Source: Photobacterium sp. JCM 19050 (GTDB taxonomy: Bacteria > Pseudomonadota > Gammaproteobacteria > Enterobacterales > Vibrionaceae). Taken from it: DNA of 64,000 nucleotides. The notes beneath the pieces were generated by a model. That model did not search any database and had not been told where the DNA came from. It saw only the letters and a program-made list of their open reading frames with translations. The first letter of the stretch is position 1. Each line of letters opens with the position of its first letter. The stretch is taken from NCBI GenBank assembly GCA_001310455.1, contig BAXG01000007.1, positions 97,393-161,392 on the forward strand, given 5' to 3'. Below are positions 32,462-41,826 of the stretch, piece by piece. The translations under genes and the position numbers were made by a program.

Positions 32462-32620
32462 GGATGCAATCCCTTTATCCACAACTACGATGACGACTTG
32501 CAATCATCGAGTGCTGACTTTAAAAAGTTAAATATCAAATATCATTTCAAATTTAAAATACATACTGATCCGAAAAGATGAAAGGTACAGGGTGGGATAT
32601 TGATAACGGACATTGATATT

Positions 32621-32636
32621 TGTGATGATTGTCACA
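32621..32636. promoter_or_regulatory. CRP site upstream of the mutarotase operon
   Basis: TGTGA-TGATTG-TCACA, a perfect match to both CRP half-sites with the correct 6-base spacer. It indicates catabolite control of the mutarotase-SDR-FAH-dehydratase operon. Confidence 0.6.
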
Positions 32637-32649
32637 TTGCGTTAACAAA

Positions 32650-32675
32650 AAGCCGGCAAAAGAATTTGCCGGCTT
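32650..32675 (-). terminator. Terminator of the Gfo/Idh/MocA gene
   Basis: AAAGCCGGCAAA/TTTGCCGGCTT stem with a 4-base loop. On the minus strand it is followed by TTTTTGTT, after the stop of the oxidoreductase gene. Confidence 0.85.
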
Positions 32676-32712
32676 GGGAGTGTTCATAAGACAAGTTTTT
32701 CAGGGGTTGTGC

Positions 32713-33783
32713 TTATGACTTGGCAATAGGGTGTGATGGCAGTGCGTTACTCTCAAAACACGCTTCAACGACAGCCATAGTGTTGAAGGCGTCATCAACT
32801 GAAGTATTCAATATGTTGTCCTCTCCATTGGCAAATCGTTGGAGATTGCTCATTGTTCCAATGAACGCTTCCGGGAACCAACTGCCGTTAAGAGGGACCG
32901 ATTCCCAATCGCTGCCATTGGTTGCGATCCAAAATTCGTCTGGTTCGCCTTTGGGGTAATCAAGGCTGACGCCCATTTTTACAGTGATGCAGCCTTCTGT
33001 ACCTTCAAAACGGAACAGGGCGTCCTGCGCACGGCGGCCATAGTCGTGATTGTGGTTAATCGACATAAGTCCACGTACTGGGTATGGGTAGTCAAATATG
33101 ACGCTGGTCCGCGTTTGCTTAAAATCTTTGCTGCGTGGGTCAGCCATTGTTCTGCAGAGTACACCTGATGGCTCTCCGGCAATCGAGCGAATCAGATCGA
33201 TATAGTGAATAGAGTGAACAAGCAACTCAATCCTGTCCATTGACTTAAGAAACGGAAACATCTCCCAGGGCGTACTGATATTCAGATGGAGTTCAATATC
33301 CAACAACTCGCCGACATGTCCTTTTTGAATTGCATCACTTAAAGCCAGCATCATTGGTGCATAGCGCAGTTGGAAGTTCACTGCGGCCATTAAGTTTTTG
33401 CGGTGGCAAATGTGCTTAATGTTTCTGGCGTCATCCAGGTTCATGCCCATTGGTTTTTGAATAAGCACTGGCACATTGTCCGGTAACGCTTCAAGAGTAG
33501 CGGGGACTGCAACCGGGGGGAGCGCTAAATCGTAAACTACGTCAGAAGACTGGGTTGCTTCTTCGAGGGTAGAAAACACAGTTGGAATGTTCCACTGATT
33601 AGCTGTTTTCTCCGCCTGTTCTTTGTTGAGGTCAAAAATTCCCTCAACAGAGAAACCGGCTTGCTTGTAAGCAGGCAGGTGCGCGTCACTCACAATGCCT
33701 CCTGCACCAATGATCACAATTGGTCGGGGTGCCGAGGGCAATGGCCAGCGCTGGCTGAGATTTCCTTTCATTAATTTCTCCAT
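32713..33783 (-). CDS. Gfo/Idh/MocA family oxidoreductase
   Basis: NAD(P)-dependent oxidoreductase, 356 residues: Rossmann domain (residues about 20-150) with VIIGAGGIVSDAHLPAYKQAGF and the family motif QKPMG (EKP variant), then the substrate domain. Family members oxidise sugars, inositol or sugar-phosphate hydroxyls. Here it could catalyse the first oxidation of the imported sugar to a lactone, since no other obvious sugar 1-dehydrogenase besides the SDR is present; this is inference. It has its own terminator and is divergent from the ABC importer operon across 290 bases. Start uncertain among the ATG at 33783 and MKGNLSQ a few codons on. Confidence 0.82.
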   Translation of the reverse strand: MEKLMKGNLSQRWPLPSAPRPIVIIGAGGIVSDAHLPAYKQAGFSVEGIFDLNKEQAEKTANQWNIPTVFSTLEEATQSSDVVYDLALPPVAVPATLEALPDNVPVLIQKPMGMNLDDARNIKHICHRKNLMAAVNFQLRYAPMMLALSDAIQKGHVGELLDIELHLNISTPWEMFPFLKSMDRIELLVHSIHYIDLIRSIAGEPSGVLCRTMADPRSKDFKQTRTSVIFDYPYPVRGLMSINHNHDYGRRAQDALFRFEGTEGCITVKMGVSLDYPKGEPDEFWIATNGSDWESVPLNGSWFPEAFIGTMSNLQRFANGEDNILNTSVDDAFNTMAVVEACFESNALPSHPIAKS

Positions 33784-33980
33784 GTCTACCTAGATTTATT
33801 GTAGGGCAACAGTCACCGTAAATTCCCGAGCTGTTGCCTCAACCTTTTTGGTTTTATTGTTAGTAGCTTTCATATTAGCAATATTAATTTATATATAAAA
33901 CTAAATGTTGATCATTTGTTATCGTGGTGCTACTGTTTTTCTGTGAAAACACATTTCTTATATAAAACGGAAATGCTGGT

Positions 33981-34008
33981 TTGACAGAAATGAGCTTAAA
34001 AATATTAG
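33981..34008 (+). promoter_or_regulatory. Candidate promoter of the ABC importer operon
   Basis: Perfect -35 TTGACA (33981-33986), 16-base spacer, -10 TATTAG (34003-34008), about 65 bases before the solute-binding protein gene. Confidence 0.45.
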
Positions 34009-34073
34009 GTTTGGAAACAGACCACCTTAATACTGACTGATGACGACACATGGATACCTTCAAGGAGGAAATG

Positions 34074-35398
34074 ATGGGACACCAAGTAAAGTCGCGTTGG
34101 ACATTGATGGCATCATCTGTGGTTTTGGCAATGGGATTGGCTACACCCGCTTCTGCTGCCGATTCATTTGATGGTGAAACGCTTCGTGTAAAACTGATTG
34201 GCGGAGCGCAGTACGAACCGTTGTACACCCTGATTTCAGAGTGGGAAAAGAAGACCGGCGCGAAAGTAGAAGTGCTGTCCCGAAAGAACCACTTCGAACT
34301 TGATAGGGAAATCAAGCAGGACATTGCAGCGGGTAATATCAACTACTGTGTATCTTCAAACCACACCAGTTTTGCCCTCAATATGGCGATATCTACGCCG
34401 ATCTTGAGCCTCTCATTGATAAAGAAACATTGGCCGCTTATGTCCCACTGACGCTTCAACATGGCATGGTCAATGGCGTTTTGGTTCAGCTCCCGCGCCA
34501 CAGTGATGTTTCTAACCTTTTCTATAAAAAATCACTTTTTGAAAATGAAGAGAACAAGAGCAAGTTTAAGGCTGAGTATGGTTACGACCTCGCTCCGCCG
34601 GAAACCTGGGCACAGGTAAAAGATCAGGCGATTTTCTTTGCCGATCCTCCTAATTTCTACGGCACCCAGTATGTCGGTAAGGACGAAGCGATCACCGGAC
34701 GTTTCTATGAAATGCTGGTCGCTGAGGGCGGGGCACTGTTTGACGAAGACTGGAACCCGACATTTAACTCCGAAGCCGGTCAACGTGCGCTTCAATGGTT
34801 CGTTGATCTCTATAACGCGAAAGCCGTTCCTGCCGGTGTCCCGAACTATCTTTGGGATGACACAGGTATGGGCTTTGCGTCAGGTACTGTTGCACTCAAC
34901 TTGGATTGGGCTGGATGGGCGAGCTTCTTCAATTCTGAAAACTCAAAAGTTTCCGGTGATGTTGGACTTGTCCGAGCGCCTAAAGGCTCAGGTGGTAAAC
35001 GTACCGGTTGGTCCGGCTCACACACATTCTCAATCACCAAAGCTTGTGAAAACAAAGCTGCGGCTGCGTCATTTATTACATTCCTGACAGGCTATGAAGG
35101 CCAGATGCTGGAAGCAGACAGAGGTTTGCTGCCAACTCGCATCAAGGTTTGGCATGACATCGTTGAGAAGAAGAAAGCGGATGGTGATGAATTCATGGTG
35201 AATGTGTTCGAAACCTACCAACAGTCCATGGCAGAAGATGCGTTTACCCCACCACTTATTGAAGAGTGGATTGAGGTATCTAACATGCTTTGGCCACAAC
35301 TTCAGGCTGCTGTCGTTGGTGAGAAAAGCGTAAAAGAAGCGCTGGACAAAGCCGCTGAAGATGCCCGTGAAGTGCTGGAAGATTCCGGCCGACTGTAA
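34074..35398 (+). CDS. ABC sugar transporter solute-binding protein (frameshifted in this sequence)
   Basis: Periplasmic family-1 solute-binding protein, about 441 residues after repair. The signal peptide runs to about residue 28 (VVLAMGLATPASAADSF). The mature part has VKLIGGAQYEPLYTLISEWEKKTGAKVEVL and, later, WDDTGMGFASGTVALNLDWAGWAS. One C is missing at 34374-34378; adding it gives FAPQYGDIYADLEPLIDKETLAAY. The ATG at 34074 sits five bases after AAGGAGGAA. First gene of an operon with two permeases and an ATPase. By context it delivers a neutral sugar or oligosaccharide, possibly fucose-containing. Confidence 0.9.
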
Positions 35399-35457
35399 GC
35401 GATATTGGGAGGAGTTGCACTCCTCCCTTTTTTGGCTGTATTCGGAATTAGAACTGT

Positions 35458-36380
35458 ATGTCTGTATTTCAAAAATCGCGCCGGTGGTTAAAAAGCAGTG
35501 AGTCAGCACCTTACCTGTTATTGCTGCCGGCGATTATAACAATCCTGATCGTAGTGCTATTGCCCTTGGTATTTTCGCTATATACCAGTTTTACACCCTA
35601 CAAAATTACAAGACCGGACTCGATCTGGAAATTTATCGGCCTGAGGAATTACACCCGGCTTTTCGCCGATGCCGATTTTTGGTGGATTTTCCTCAGAACC
35701 ATATTTTTCCTGACCGTTGTGCTCAATGTTGAGCTAATCCTTGGTCTGGTTATCGCGCTCCTGGTGAATCAAATCACCATGGGTAAACGTGTTCTGAGAA
35801 CTATTATGATGTTCCCGATGATGTTCTCTCCGGTGTTGGTCGGTTTCCAGTTTAAATACATTTTTAACGACAACATTGGTGTACTGAACAATGCGCTCCA
35901 GTCTCTGGGTTTAACGGACCAGGCTATACCGTGGCTGGTGGACGGCACCCTTGCCATGAGTTCCATCATGATTGCGGAAATTTGGATGAGCACCAGCATC
36001 TTTGCCATTCTGCTGTTGGCCGGGCTTTATGCCATGCCACAGGACCCCATTGAAGCGGCAAAAGTGGATGGTTGTTCGCCCATTCAGGTGTTTAAACATA
36101 TAACGCTGCCGTTTTTGATGCCCTTTATTTTCATTGCCATGACCATCCGTTCCCTGGATGTGGCAAGGGCATTTGACATTGTAGATGTGATGACCGGTGG
36201 TGGCCCGGCGCAGAGGACGGAAATCCTTTGGACGCTTATCGCTCGAGTCGGTTACGACAATGCTAAAATGGGGCAGCTAACGCCATGGCCTACGTCTCCA
36301 TTCTGTTGTCAATTTTCTTCACCTTCTACTTCTTCCGTAAGCTGATTGCAGCCCGAAAATACATGGGGGGTGCCCAATAA
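35458..36380 (+). CDS. ABC sugar transporter permease 1 (frameshifted in this sequence)
   Basis: MalF/UgpA-type inner-membrane permease, about 307 residues after repair, six predicted helices (YLLLLPAIITILIVVLLPLVFSLY is the first). The coupling-helix motif EAAKVDGCSPIQVFKHITLPFLMP contacts the ATPase. One G is missing at 36270-36274 in a G run; adding it gives NAKMGAANAMAYVSILLSIFFTFYFFRKL and moves the stop to 36378-36380, abutting the start of the second permease. Pairs with the next gene to form the membrane channel. Confidence 0.9.
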
Positions 36381-37248
36381 TGCCTGCTATGAATCAACAC
36401 AAAATGAAAAAGCTGGCAGGGAAGATTGCTGTCCGGATCGGTGTCTTTGTGCTTATTGCCTGATGTGTATCCCTGGCTTGTGGGTGATGCTGTCAGCATT
36501 CCGTCCAAATGGTGAAATCCTGTCTAAGCCGCCGGTTTGGATTCCTGAAAAGCTTGATTTAGCCAACTTCATCAACATTTTTGGTTTAGGTGAAGCACAG
36601 GTTGGAATTCCTGTAGGCAGCTACTTCATGAATTCCCTGGTAATAGCTGTAACAAGCACGCTGATAGCACTTCTTATTGGAATTGCCGGAGGTTACGCGT
36701 TTGCACGCTATCGTTTCAAAGGTAAAGACACGCTTTTCCTTGGGTTAATGCTATCTCGCACCATTCCGGGCATCGCACTGAGCCTGCCAATCTTTATGAT
36801 TTGGAGCAAGATCGGCCTGATAGATACCCAGTTCGGTGTCATCCTCGTGTATGTCGCCATTAACGTACCGTTTACGGTGTGGTTGATTGATGGCTTCTTC
36901 CGGCAGATCCCCAAGGATCTTTCTGAAGCTGCACAGGTTGACGGGTGCACGCGCTGGCAGGCGTTCTGGAAAATTGAGTTTCCTCTCGCCAAATCCGGCC
37001 TCGCATCGGCAGGGATCTTTGCTTTCCTTGTTTCCTGGAATGAATACGCCCTTGCCAGCCAGCTTACCCGTTCTACGGACAGTAAAACGCTTCCGGTTGG
37101 CCTGATGGATTTCACCGCACAGTTCACCATTGACTGGGCTGGCATGTGTGCCATGGCGGTAATCATCATTGTTCCAGCAATTATTCTCACGTTCCTGGTG
37201 CAGAAGCACCTGATTTCGGGTCTCACATTTGGCGGTGTAAAAGGATAG
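36380..37248 (+). CDS. ABC sugar transporter permease 2 (frameshifted in this sequence)
   Basis: MalG/UgpE-type permease, about 289 residues after repair. The ATG at 36380 overlaps the last base of the first permease stop. The first helix is VGIFVLIA-like ([12 protein letters not shown]). One C is missing at 36459-36461; adding it gives [20 protein letters not shown]. The coupling loop [25 protein letters not shown] is clear. Followed five bases later by the ATPase gene. Confidence 0.9.
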
Positions 37249-37253
37249 ACATC

Positions 37254-38362
37254 ATGGCCGACGTAACACTTAAAAAAATCATCAAAAGATACGGCAAAAC
37301 AGAGGTTGTACACGGAATCGACCTGGATATTAAGCACAACGAGTTTGTCGTTTTGGTTGGGCCATCCGGCTGCGGTAAGTCAACCACACTGCGAATCATT
37401 GCCGGTCTTGAAGAAATCTCAGATGGGGAACTCTGTATCGGTGATCAAGTGGTTAACGACCTTGCACCCCGTGACAGAAATATCTCCATGGTCTTCCAGA
37501 GCTATGCGCTTTATCCGCATATGACGGTAAAAGACAACCTGGGTTTTGGCCTGAAAATTTCCGGCATGGCTGAGGATGAAATTGCAGAGCGGGTAAATCA
37601 CGCAGCAGAAATTCTTGGACTTGATCAACTGATGGATCGCATGCCAGCAGCGCTTTCCGGCGGTCAGCGCCAGCGTGTTGCGATGGGGCGCGCTATCGTC
37701 CGTACACCGGATGTGTTTCTGTTCGATGAGCCATTGTCGAATCTGGATGCCAAGCTGCGTGTCCAGATGAGAACAGAGATTAAAAAGCTTCACCAGAAGG
37801 TCAAAACCACGGTGATTTACGTTACCCACGATCAGGTGGAGGCGATGACACTGGCAGATCGTGTGGTGGTGATGAGAAACGGTTACATCGAGCAACAAGG
37901 CTCACCGATGGAGATTTTCAGTCACCCGGTGAACATGTTTGTGGCGTCGTTTATCGGCAGCCCACCAATGAACATGCTGGATGCCGCGGTGAAAAGAACT
38001 TCGTCCGGTGGGTACTCGAGTTTTCTGACGGCCATGTAATTGCCATGCCGGGCCGATTTGACGGCAAGGTTGTTGATGGCCAGAAAGTCGTCGTCGGTAT
38101 TCGCCCTGACGATATTGCACCAGTTGGACACGGCATGTTTACCGGAGAGCAGAGTGAAACCATTTCACTGCCGGTGAATATCTCCGAGCCTCAGGGTACA
38201 GAGACCATTCTGTTCGTCACATTGGCCGGCAAAGAAGTGCAATCGAAGATGTTGAGTCCAAGGCTTGTTGAAGACGGTGAAACGCTCGCGTTCCAGGTGT
38301 CATTAGACAAAATTCACGTCTTTGACCGTCAAACAGAACAGTCAGTATTAGCGGAGGTTTAA
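37254..38362 (+). CDS. ABC sugar transporter ATP-binding protein, UgpC/MalK type (frameshifted in this sequence)
   Basis: About 369 residues after repair. Walker [11 protein letters not shown]-loop [13 protein letters not shown], signature [14 protein letters not shown], Walker [16 protein letters not shown] and switch His in VTHDQ are present, followed by a C-terminal MOP/TOBE regulatory domain (residues about 240-369, [13 protein letters not shown]). One G is missing at 38009-38013; adding it gives [21 protein letters not shown]. The MalK-type regulatory domain is typical of carbohydrate importers. The stop abuts the RraA-like gene at 38363. Confidence 0.92.
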
Positions 38363-39010
38363 ATGGAAACCACCACACAACTTTTAAACCAGTGCTACAC
38401 CGGCGTCGTGAACGATGTGATGAGGGAGATGGGAGAGACGCATTATGTTTTGCCCCGTTACCTGAGACCGTTGACAGAAGGTGCTGTGCTTGCTGGCCCT
38501 GTGTTCACCATCGAAGGTGTTATTGACACCTCCATTGGTGAACATGAAAGCCTGGTGGAATGGACGGGGTTATTGTCCAAGTCCAAACCCGGGCACATTT
38601 GGATAAGTCAGCCACATGATGACTCTGTAGCACATATGGGGGAGTTATCAGCGGAAACACTTCAATCCAAGGGAATATTAGGCTGTGTGGTGGATGGTGC
38701 GATCCGGGATGTCAGTTTTATCCGGAAGATTGGCCTCCCGGTTTTCCACCATCTCTCTACGCCCAGTGATGTGGTGGGATATTGGAAACCTACCGGTTTT
38801 GATGTGCCAATCACCATTGGGGAAGTGCTGATCCGCCCGGGTGACTACATTTTGGCGGATGACGATGGCGTCATCCGTATCCCTAAAGAAAAAGCGCAGC
38901 ACGTTGCCAAGGCTGCGTTTGAAGCGACGCAAGTAGAAAACAAAGTCCGTACTGCCATTTTGGAAGGTATGGATGCTCAGGAAGCCTATCTAACTTACGG
39001 AAAATTTTAG
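38363..39010 (+). CDS. RraA-like family protein, possible class II aldolase
   Basis: A 215-residue member of the RraA/HMG-aldolase family. VVDGAIRDVSFI matches the G-x-x-x-D-G-x-x-R-D metal/substrate motif, so the catalytic residues of the aldolase branch appear present. Relatives cleave 4-hydroxy-4-methyl-2-oxoglutarate or 4-carboxy-4-hydroxy-2-oxoadipate to pyruvate plus another acid, or decarboxylate oxaloacetate. Located directly after the ABC ATPase (no gap) and before a UxaA-type dehydratase pair, it is a candidate 2-keto-3-deoxy acid aldolase, giving pyruvate and an aldehyde. It is not the RNase E regulator RraA, which keeps the fold but is a different branch. Activity inferred. Confidence 0.8.
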   Translation: METTTQLLNQCYTGVVNDVMREMGETHYVLPRYLRPLTEGAVLAGPVFTIEGVIDTSIGEHESLVEWTGLLSKSKPGHIWISQPHDDSVAHMGELSAETLQSKGILGCVVDGAIRDVSFIRKIGLPVFHHLSTPSDVVGYWKPTGFDVPITIGEVLIRPGDYILADDDGVIRIPKEKAQHVAKAAFEATQVENKVRTAILEGMDAQEAYLTYGKF

Positions 39011-39018
39011 GTTAATAC

Positions 39019-39324
39019 ATGGAAAAACAACAACGAGACCTCCTTCTTCTGAGGGAGGGCGACAACGTATTGGTTACGTGTCGCCATTTTGTTGCCGGTG
39101 AATCGGTGAATATTGATGGTGAGAACGTTGCAATAGACAAGGACACACCAGCCGGCTACAAGGTCGCACGGATATCGATGTCACCGGGTGATGCGGTTAT
39201 CAAGTGTGGAATGACGATTGGTGAATGTACACATGAAACATCAAAGGGAAGCCAACTGCACACGCACAATGTGAGTAGTCTGTACATTGCATCCCACATG
39301 AAAGGAGGTGCTAAACATGGCTGA
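39019..39324 (+). CDS. UxaA-family dehydratase small (SAF-domain) subunit
   Basis: A 101-residue SAF-domain protein like the N-terminal part of altronate dehydratase. LREGDNVLVTCRHFVAGESVNIDG and KVARISMSPGDAVIKCGMTIGECT are visible. In UxaA and galactarate dehydratase this domain is fused to the large part; a split form is known in some bacteria, including the fucose locus of Campylobacter jejuni. It overlaps the following large subunit by eight bases with AAAGGAGGTG in between, so the two are made in equal amounts. Frame intact. Confidence 0.87.
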   Translation: MEKQQRDLLLLREGDNVLVTCRHFVAGESVNIDGENVAIDKDTPAGYKVARISMSPGDAVIKCGMTIGECTHETSKGSQLHTHNVSSLYIASHMKGGAKHG

Positions 39325-40488
39325 ATTTAAAGGATACCTGCGTTCTGATGGACGCAAAGGCATTCGAAATGTTGTGGCAGTTGCCTACCTGGTTGAATGC
39401 TCGAAATTTGTTGCCAACCGCATCGTCGCCCCTTTCGAGATTGACCCGGCGACAGAAGGCCGTGTTCATGAAATCGGATTTCCGGGATGTTACCCGAATG
39501 CCCACGCAGAAAAGATCCTATCCCAATTAGCCACGCATCCTAATGTTGGCGCGGTACTTCTTGTCTCTCTCGGCTGTGAAAGCATGAACCGGGAACGCAT
39601 CGAAAAACTGGTATTAGAAAGTGGTCGCCCAGCCGCTTCTATCGGCATTCAGGAAGTTGGTGGAACGGAAAAAGCGATTGCGCTCGGCCGGGAGTGGGTG
39701 GCTGATGTACTGAAAGAGATCGACAACGTGCCTATGGTACCTATGTCGGTCAGTGATTTGTCTGTAGCAACTATTTGTGGTGGCTCTGATGGAACATCCG
39801 GCGTTACTGCAAACCCGGCTGTCGGGGTTGCGTTTGATAAATTGGTGGATGCCGGTGCAACGTGTGTGTTTGAAGAAACCGGGGAACTGATTGGTTGTGA
39901 AACTGACATGGCATCTCGCGCGATAAATGATGATGTCGCTAAGGCGCTGGTGAGTTCAGTTGAAAAGCGGCAGGATTCTATCAAGTGCTTGGATACGCGA
40001 GTTTCGCTCCGGGTAATGCGGACGGCGGGCTGTCGACTATCGAGGAAAAATCACTCGGTGCTTATAACAAAAGTGGTTCCCGCAAAATTCAGGGGATTGT
40101 TGCTCCGGGTGACGTGCCATCTAATCCCGGCCTTTGGTTAATGGACGTCGTACCGGACGGAGAGGTTCGTTTCGGTTTCCCGAACATTGCAGATAATGCC
40201 GAAATTACGGAGTTGATTGCGAGCGGCGCGCATATGGTGCTGTTCACAACCGGTCGTGGTTCTGTTGTCGGCTCAGCCATTTCCCCGGTCATCAAAGTGT
40301 GTGCGAACCCGGATACCTACGTGCGCATGGAGCACGATATGGATGTCAATGCGGGGAAAATCCTCCATGGAGATTCATTAGAAGCCGTTGGTGACGAAAT
40401 CGTTGAGAAGGTCCTTGAAATTGCGAGTGGTAACAAGAGCAAATCGGAATCCCTTGGTCACAGGGAGTGCCTAATCACTTACAAATAG
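39317..40488 (+). CDS. UxaA-family dehydratase large subunit (frameshifted in this sequence)
   Basis: About 390 residues after repair, altronate/galactarate dehydratase catalytic domain. FKGYLRSDGRKGIRNVVAVAYLVECS, GFPGCYPN, SLGCESMN, TICGGSDGTSG and GRGSVVGSAISPVIKVCAN are family blocks with conserved cysteines that hold an iron cofactor. One G is missing at 39966-39969; restoring it gives VEKAAGFYQVLGYASFAPGN. With the SAF subunit it would dehydrate an aldonic acid. As the island also has two enolase-superfamily dehydratases, three enzymes may compete for or divide sugar-acid substrates. Confidence 0.88.
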
Positions 40489-40629
40489 TTTGTGTTTTGT
40501 CCTCTCTTTGGATCTGTTTTCCGTAGGGTGTATGCGTGTTGGTTTAGCTGCACCCTTTTTATTTACTTTTAATTACCGAAACCTTTTTCAGACCCAGTGT
40601 CTTCAAAAACAACTGAGGTAGTCGTCACA

Positions 40630-41747
40630 ATGATAATCAAGGATGTTTCAATACGCTGCTGCCGCCACCTCCCAGAGGGATTTGCAAATGGTAAGTTAAA
40701 GTCTTCCACTGACGGTTCTCTGGAATTTGTTGTGGTCACACTGACTACCGAGTGTGGTGCAACAGCCTCAATGTTTGGGTTTGCGGGCAGGTCGTCTGTC
40801 GGGGCGGGTCATCAGTCATTTTCCGCATTTGCGTCCTTTCTGCGAGGAAAGAATGCCCTGAATCGTGAGCAAATCTGGCATGAATGGCGAACCGCAAACC
40901 GCTGGTGGCATCACCTTCCCATTTTTAGCTATGGCCCTGTTGATATCTGTCTTTGGCTACTGGCATCCCAGCATGCAAACCAACCACTGTGGCAATACCT
41001 GGGTGGATTTCGGAGAGAAATCCCGGTGTATGCATCTTCTCTGGTTCTGGACAGTACGGAAGCTTATGCACAGGAAGCATTGGAAGTAAAAAATGCCGGC
41101 TTTCATGCTTACAAAATTCACCCTCCCGGCAACTCTGTCAAAGAAGATATTGAGATCCATGAAGCAGTCCGTGAGGCGGTGGGACCTGACTTTACCTTAA
41201 TGTCAGACCCTGTGGCACCTTATGGTTACCAGCAGGCGTTGTCTCTTGGCCGGGCACTTGAGCGCTCAATTACGCATGGTTGGAAGAGCCACTTCCTGAT
41301 GCCGCATTGACCATGCTCAAGCGCTTACGCGAAAACCTCTCTATTCCTTTGGTAGGCGCGGAAGTCATCGCCGAACACCCATATTCTGTCGCTGAATGTA
41401 TCAAAGCTGATGTCCTGGATGCTGTTCGCGCGGATGTTTCCTGGTCAGGTGGAATTACCGGCGCATTGAAAACAGCCCGGTTAGCCGAGGCTTTCAATAT
41501 GAATTGCGAATTGCATTCCACCATCTTTCATCCCCTGGAAATGGTGAACATGCACCTTAGCGGTGCTATCCAGAACAACAGTTACCTGGAATTGTTGTGG
41601 CCGCTGGAAACCTTTGATTTTGGGCTTAAAGCACCGCTGCCTATTTCAGGTGGTTTTGCTTCTTTGCCCGAAACTCCCGGTCTTGGCATTGAACTTGATT
41701 GGGATCTGATTGACGGATCGACCATTTGTACAATCAACCAACAATAA
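40630..41747 (+). CDS. Mandelate racemase/muconate lactonizing enzyme family dehydratase (2) (frameshifted in this sequence)
   Basis: Second enolase-superfamily protein, about 372 residues after repair. The catalytic base region reads AYKIHPPG (Lys-x-His rather than Lys-x-Lys), metal ligands are in MSDPVAPYGY, WLEEPLP and VGAEVIAEHP, with ADVSWSGGITG and LHSTIFHPLE supplying Asp and His. One C is missing at 41263-41265; adding it gives LERLNYAWLEEPLPD. It differs clearly from the first copy at 29327, so the two are not recent duplicates and likely serve different substrates. It ends DLIDGSTICTINQQ, a tail echoed downstream at 43943-43996. Follows the UxaA pair after 141 bases. Confidence 0.86.
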
Positions 41748-41826
41748 TTAAATAAAATAACAATTAAAGTCAGAACGGCTAGGAGAACGCTTACTTACTA
41801 ATAACCTTCAAAAGGGTGGTAACTTT

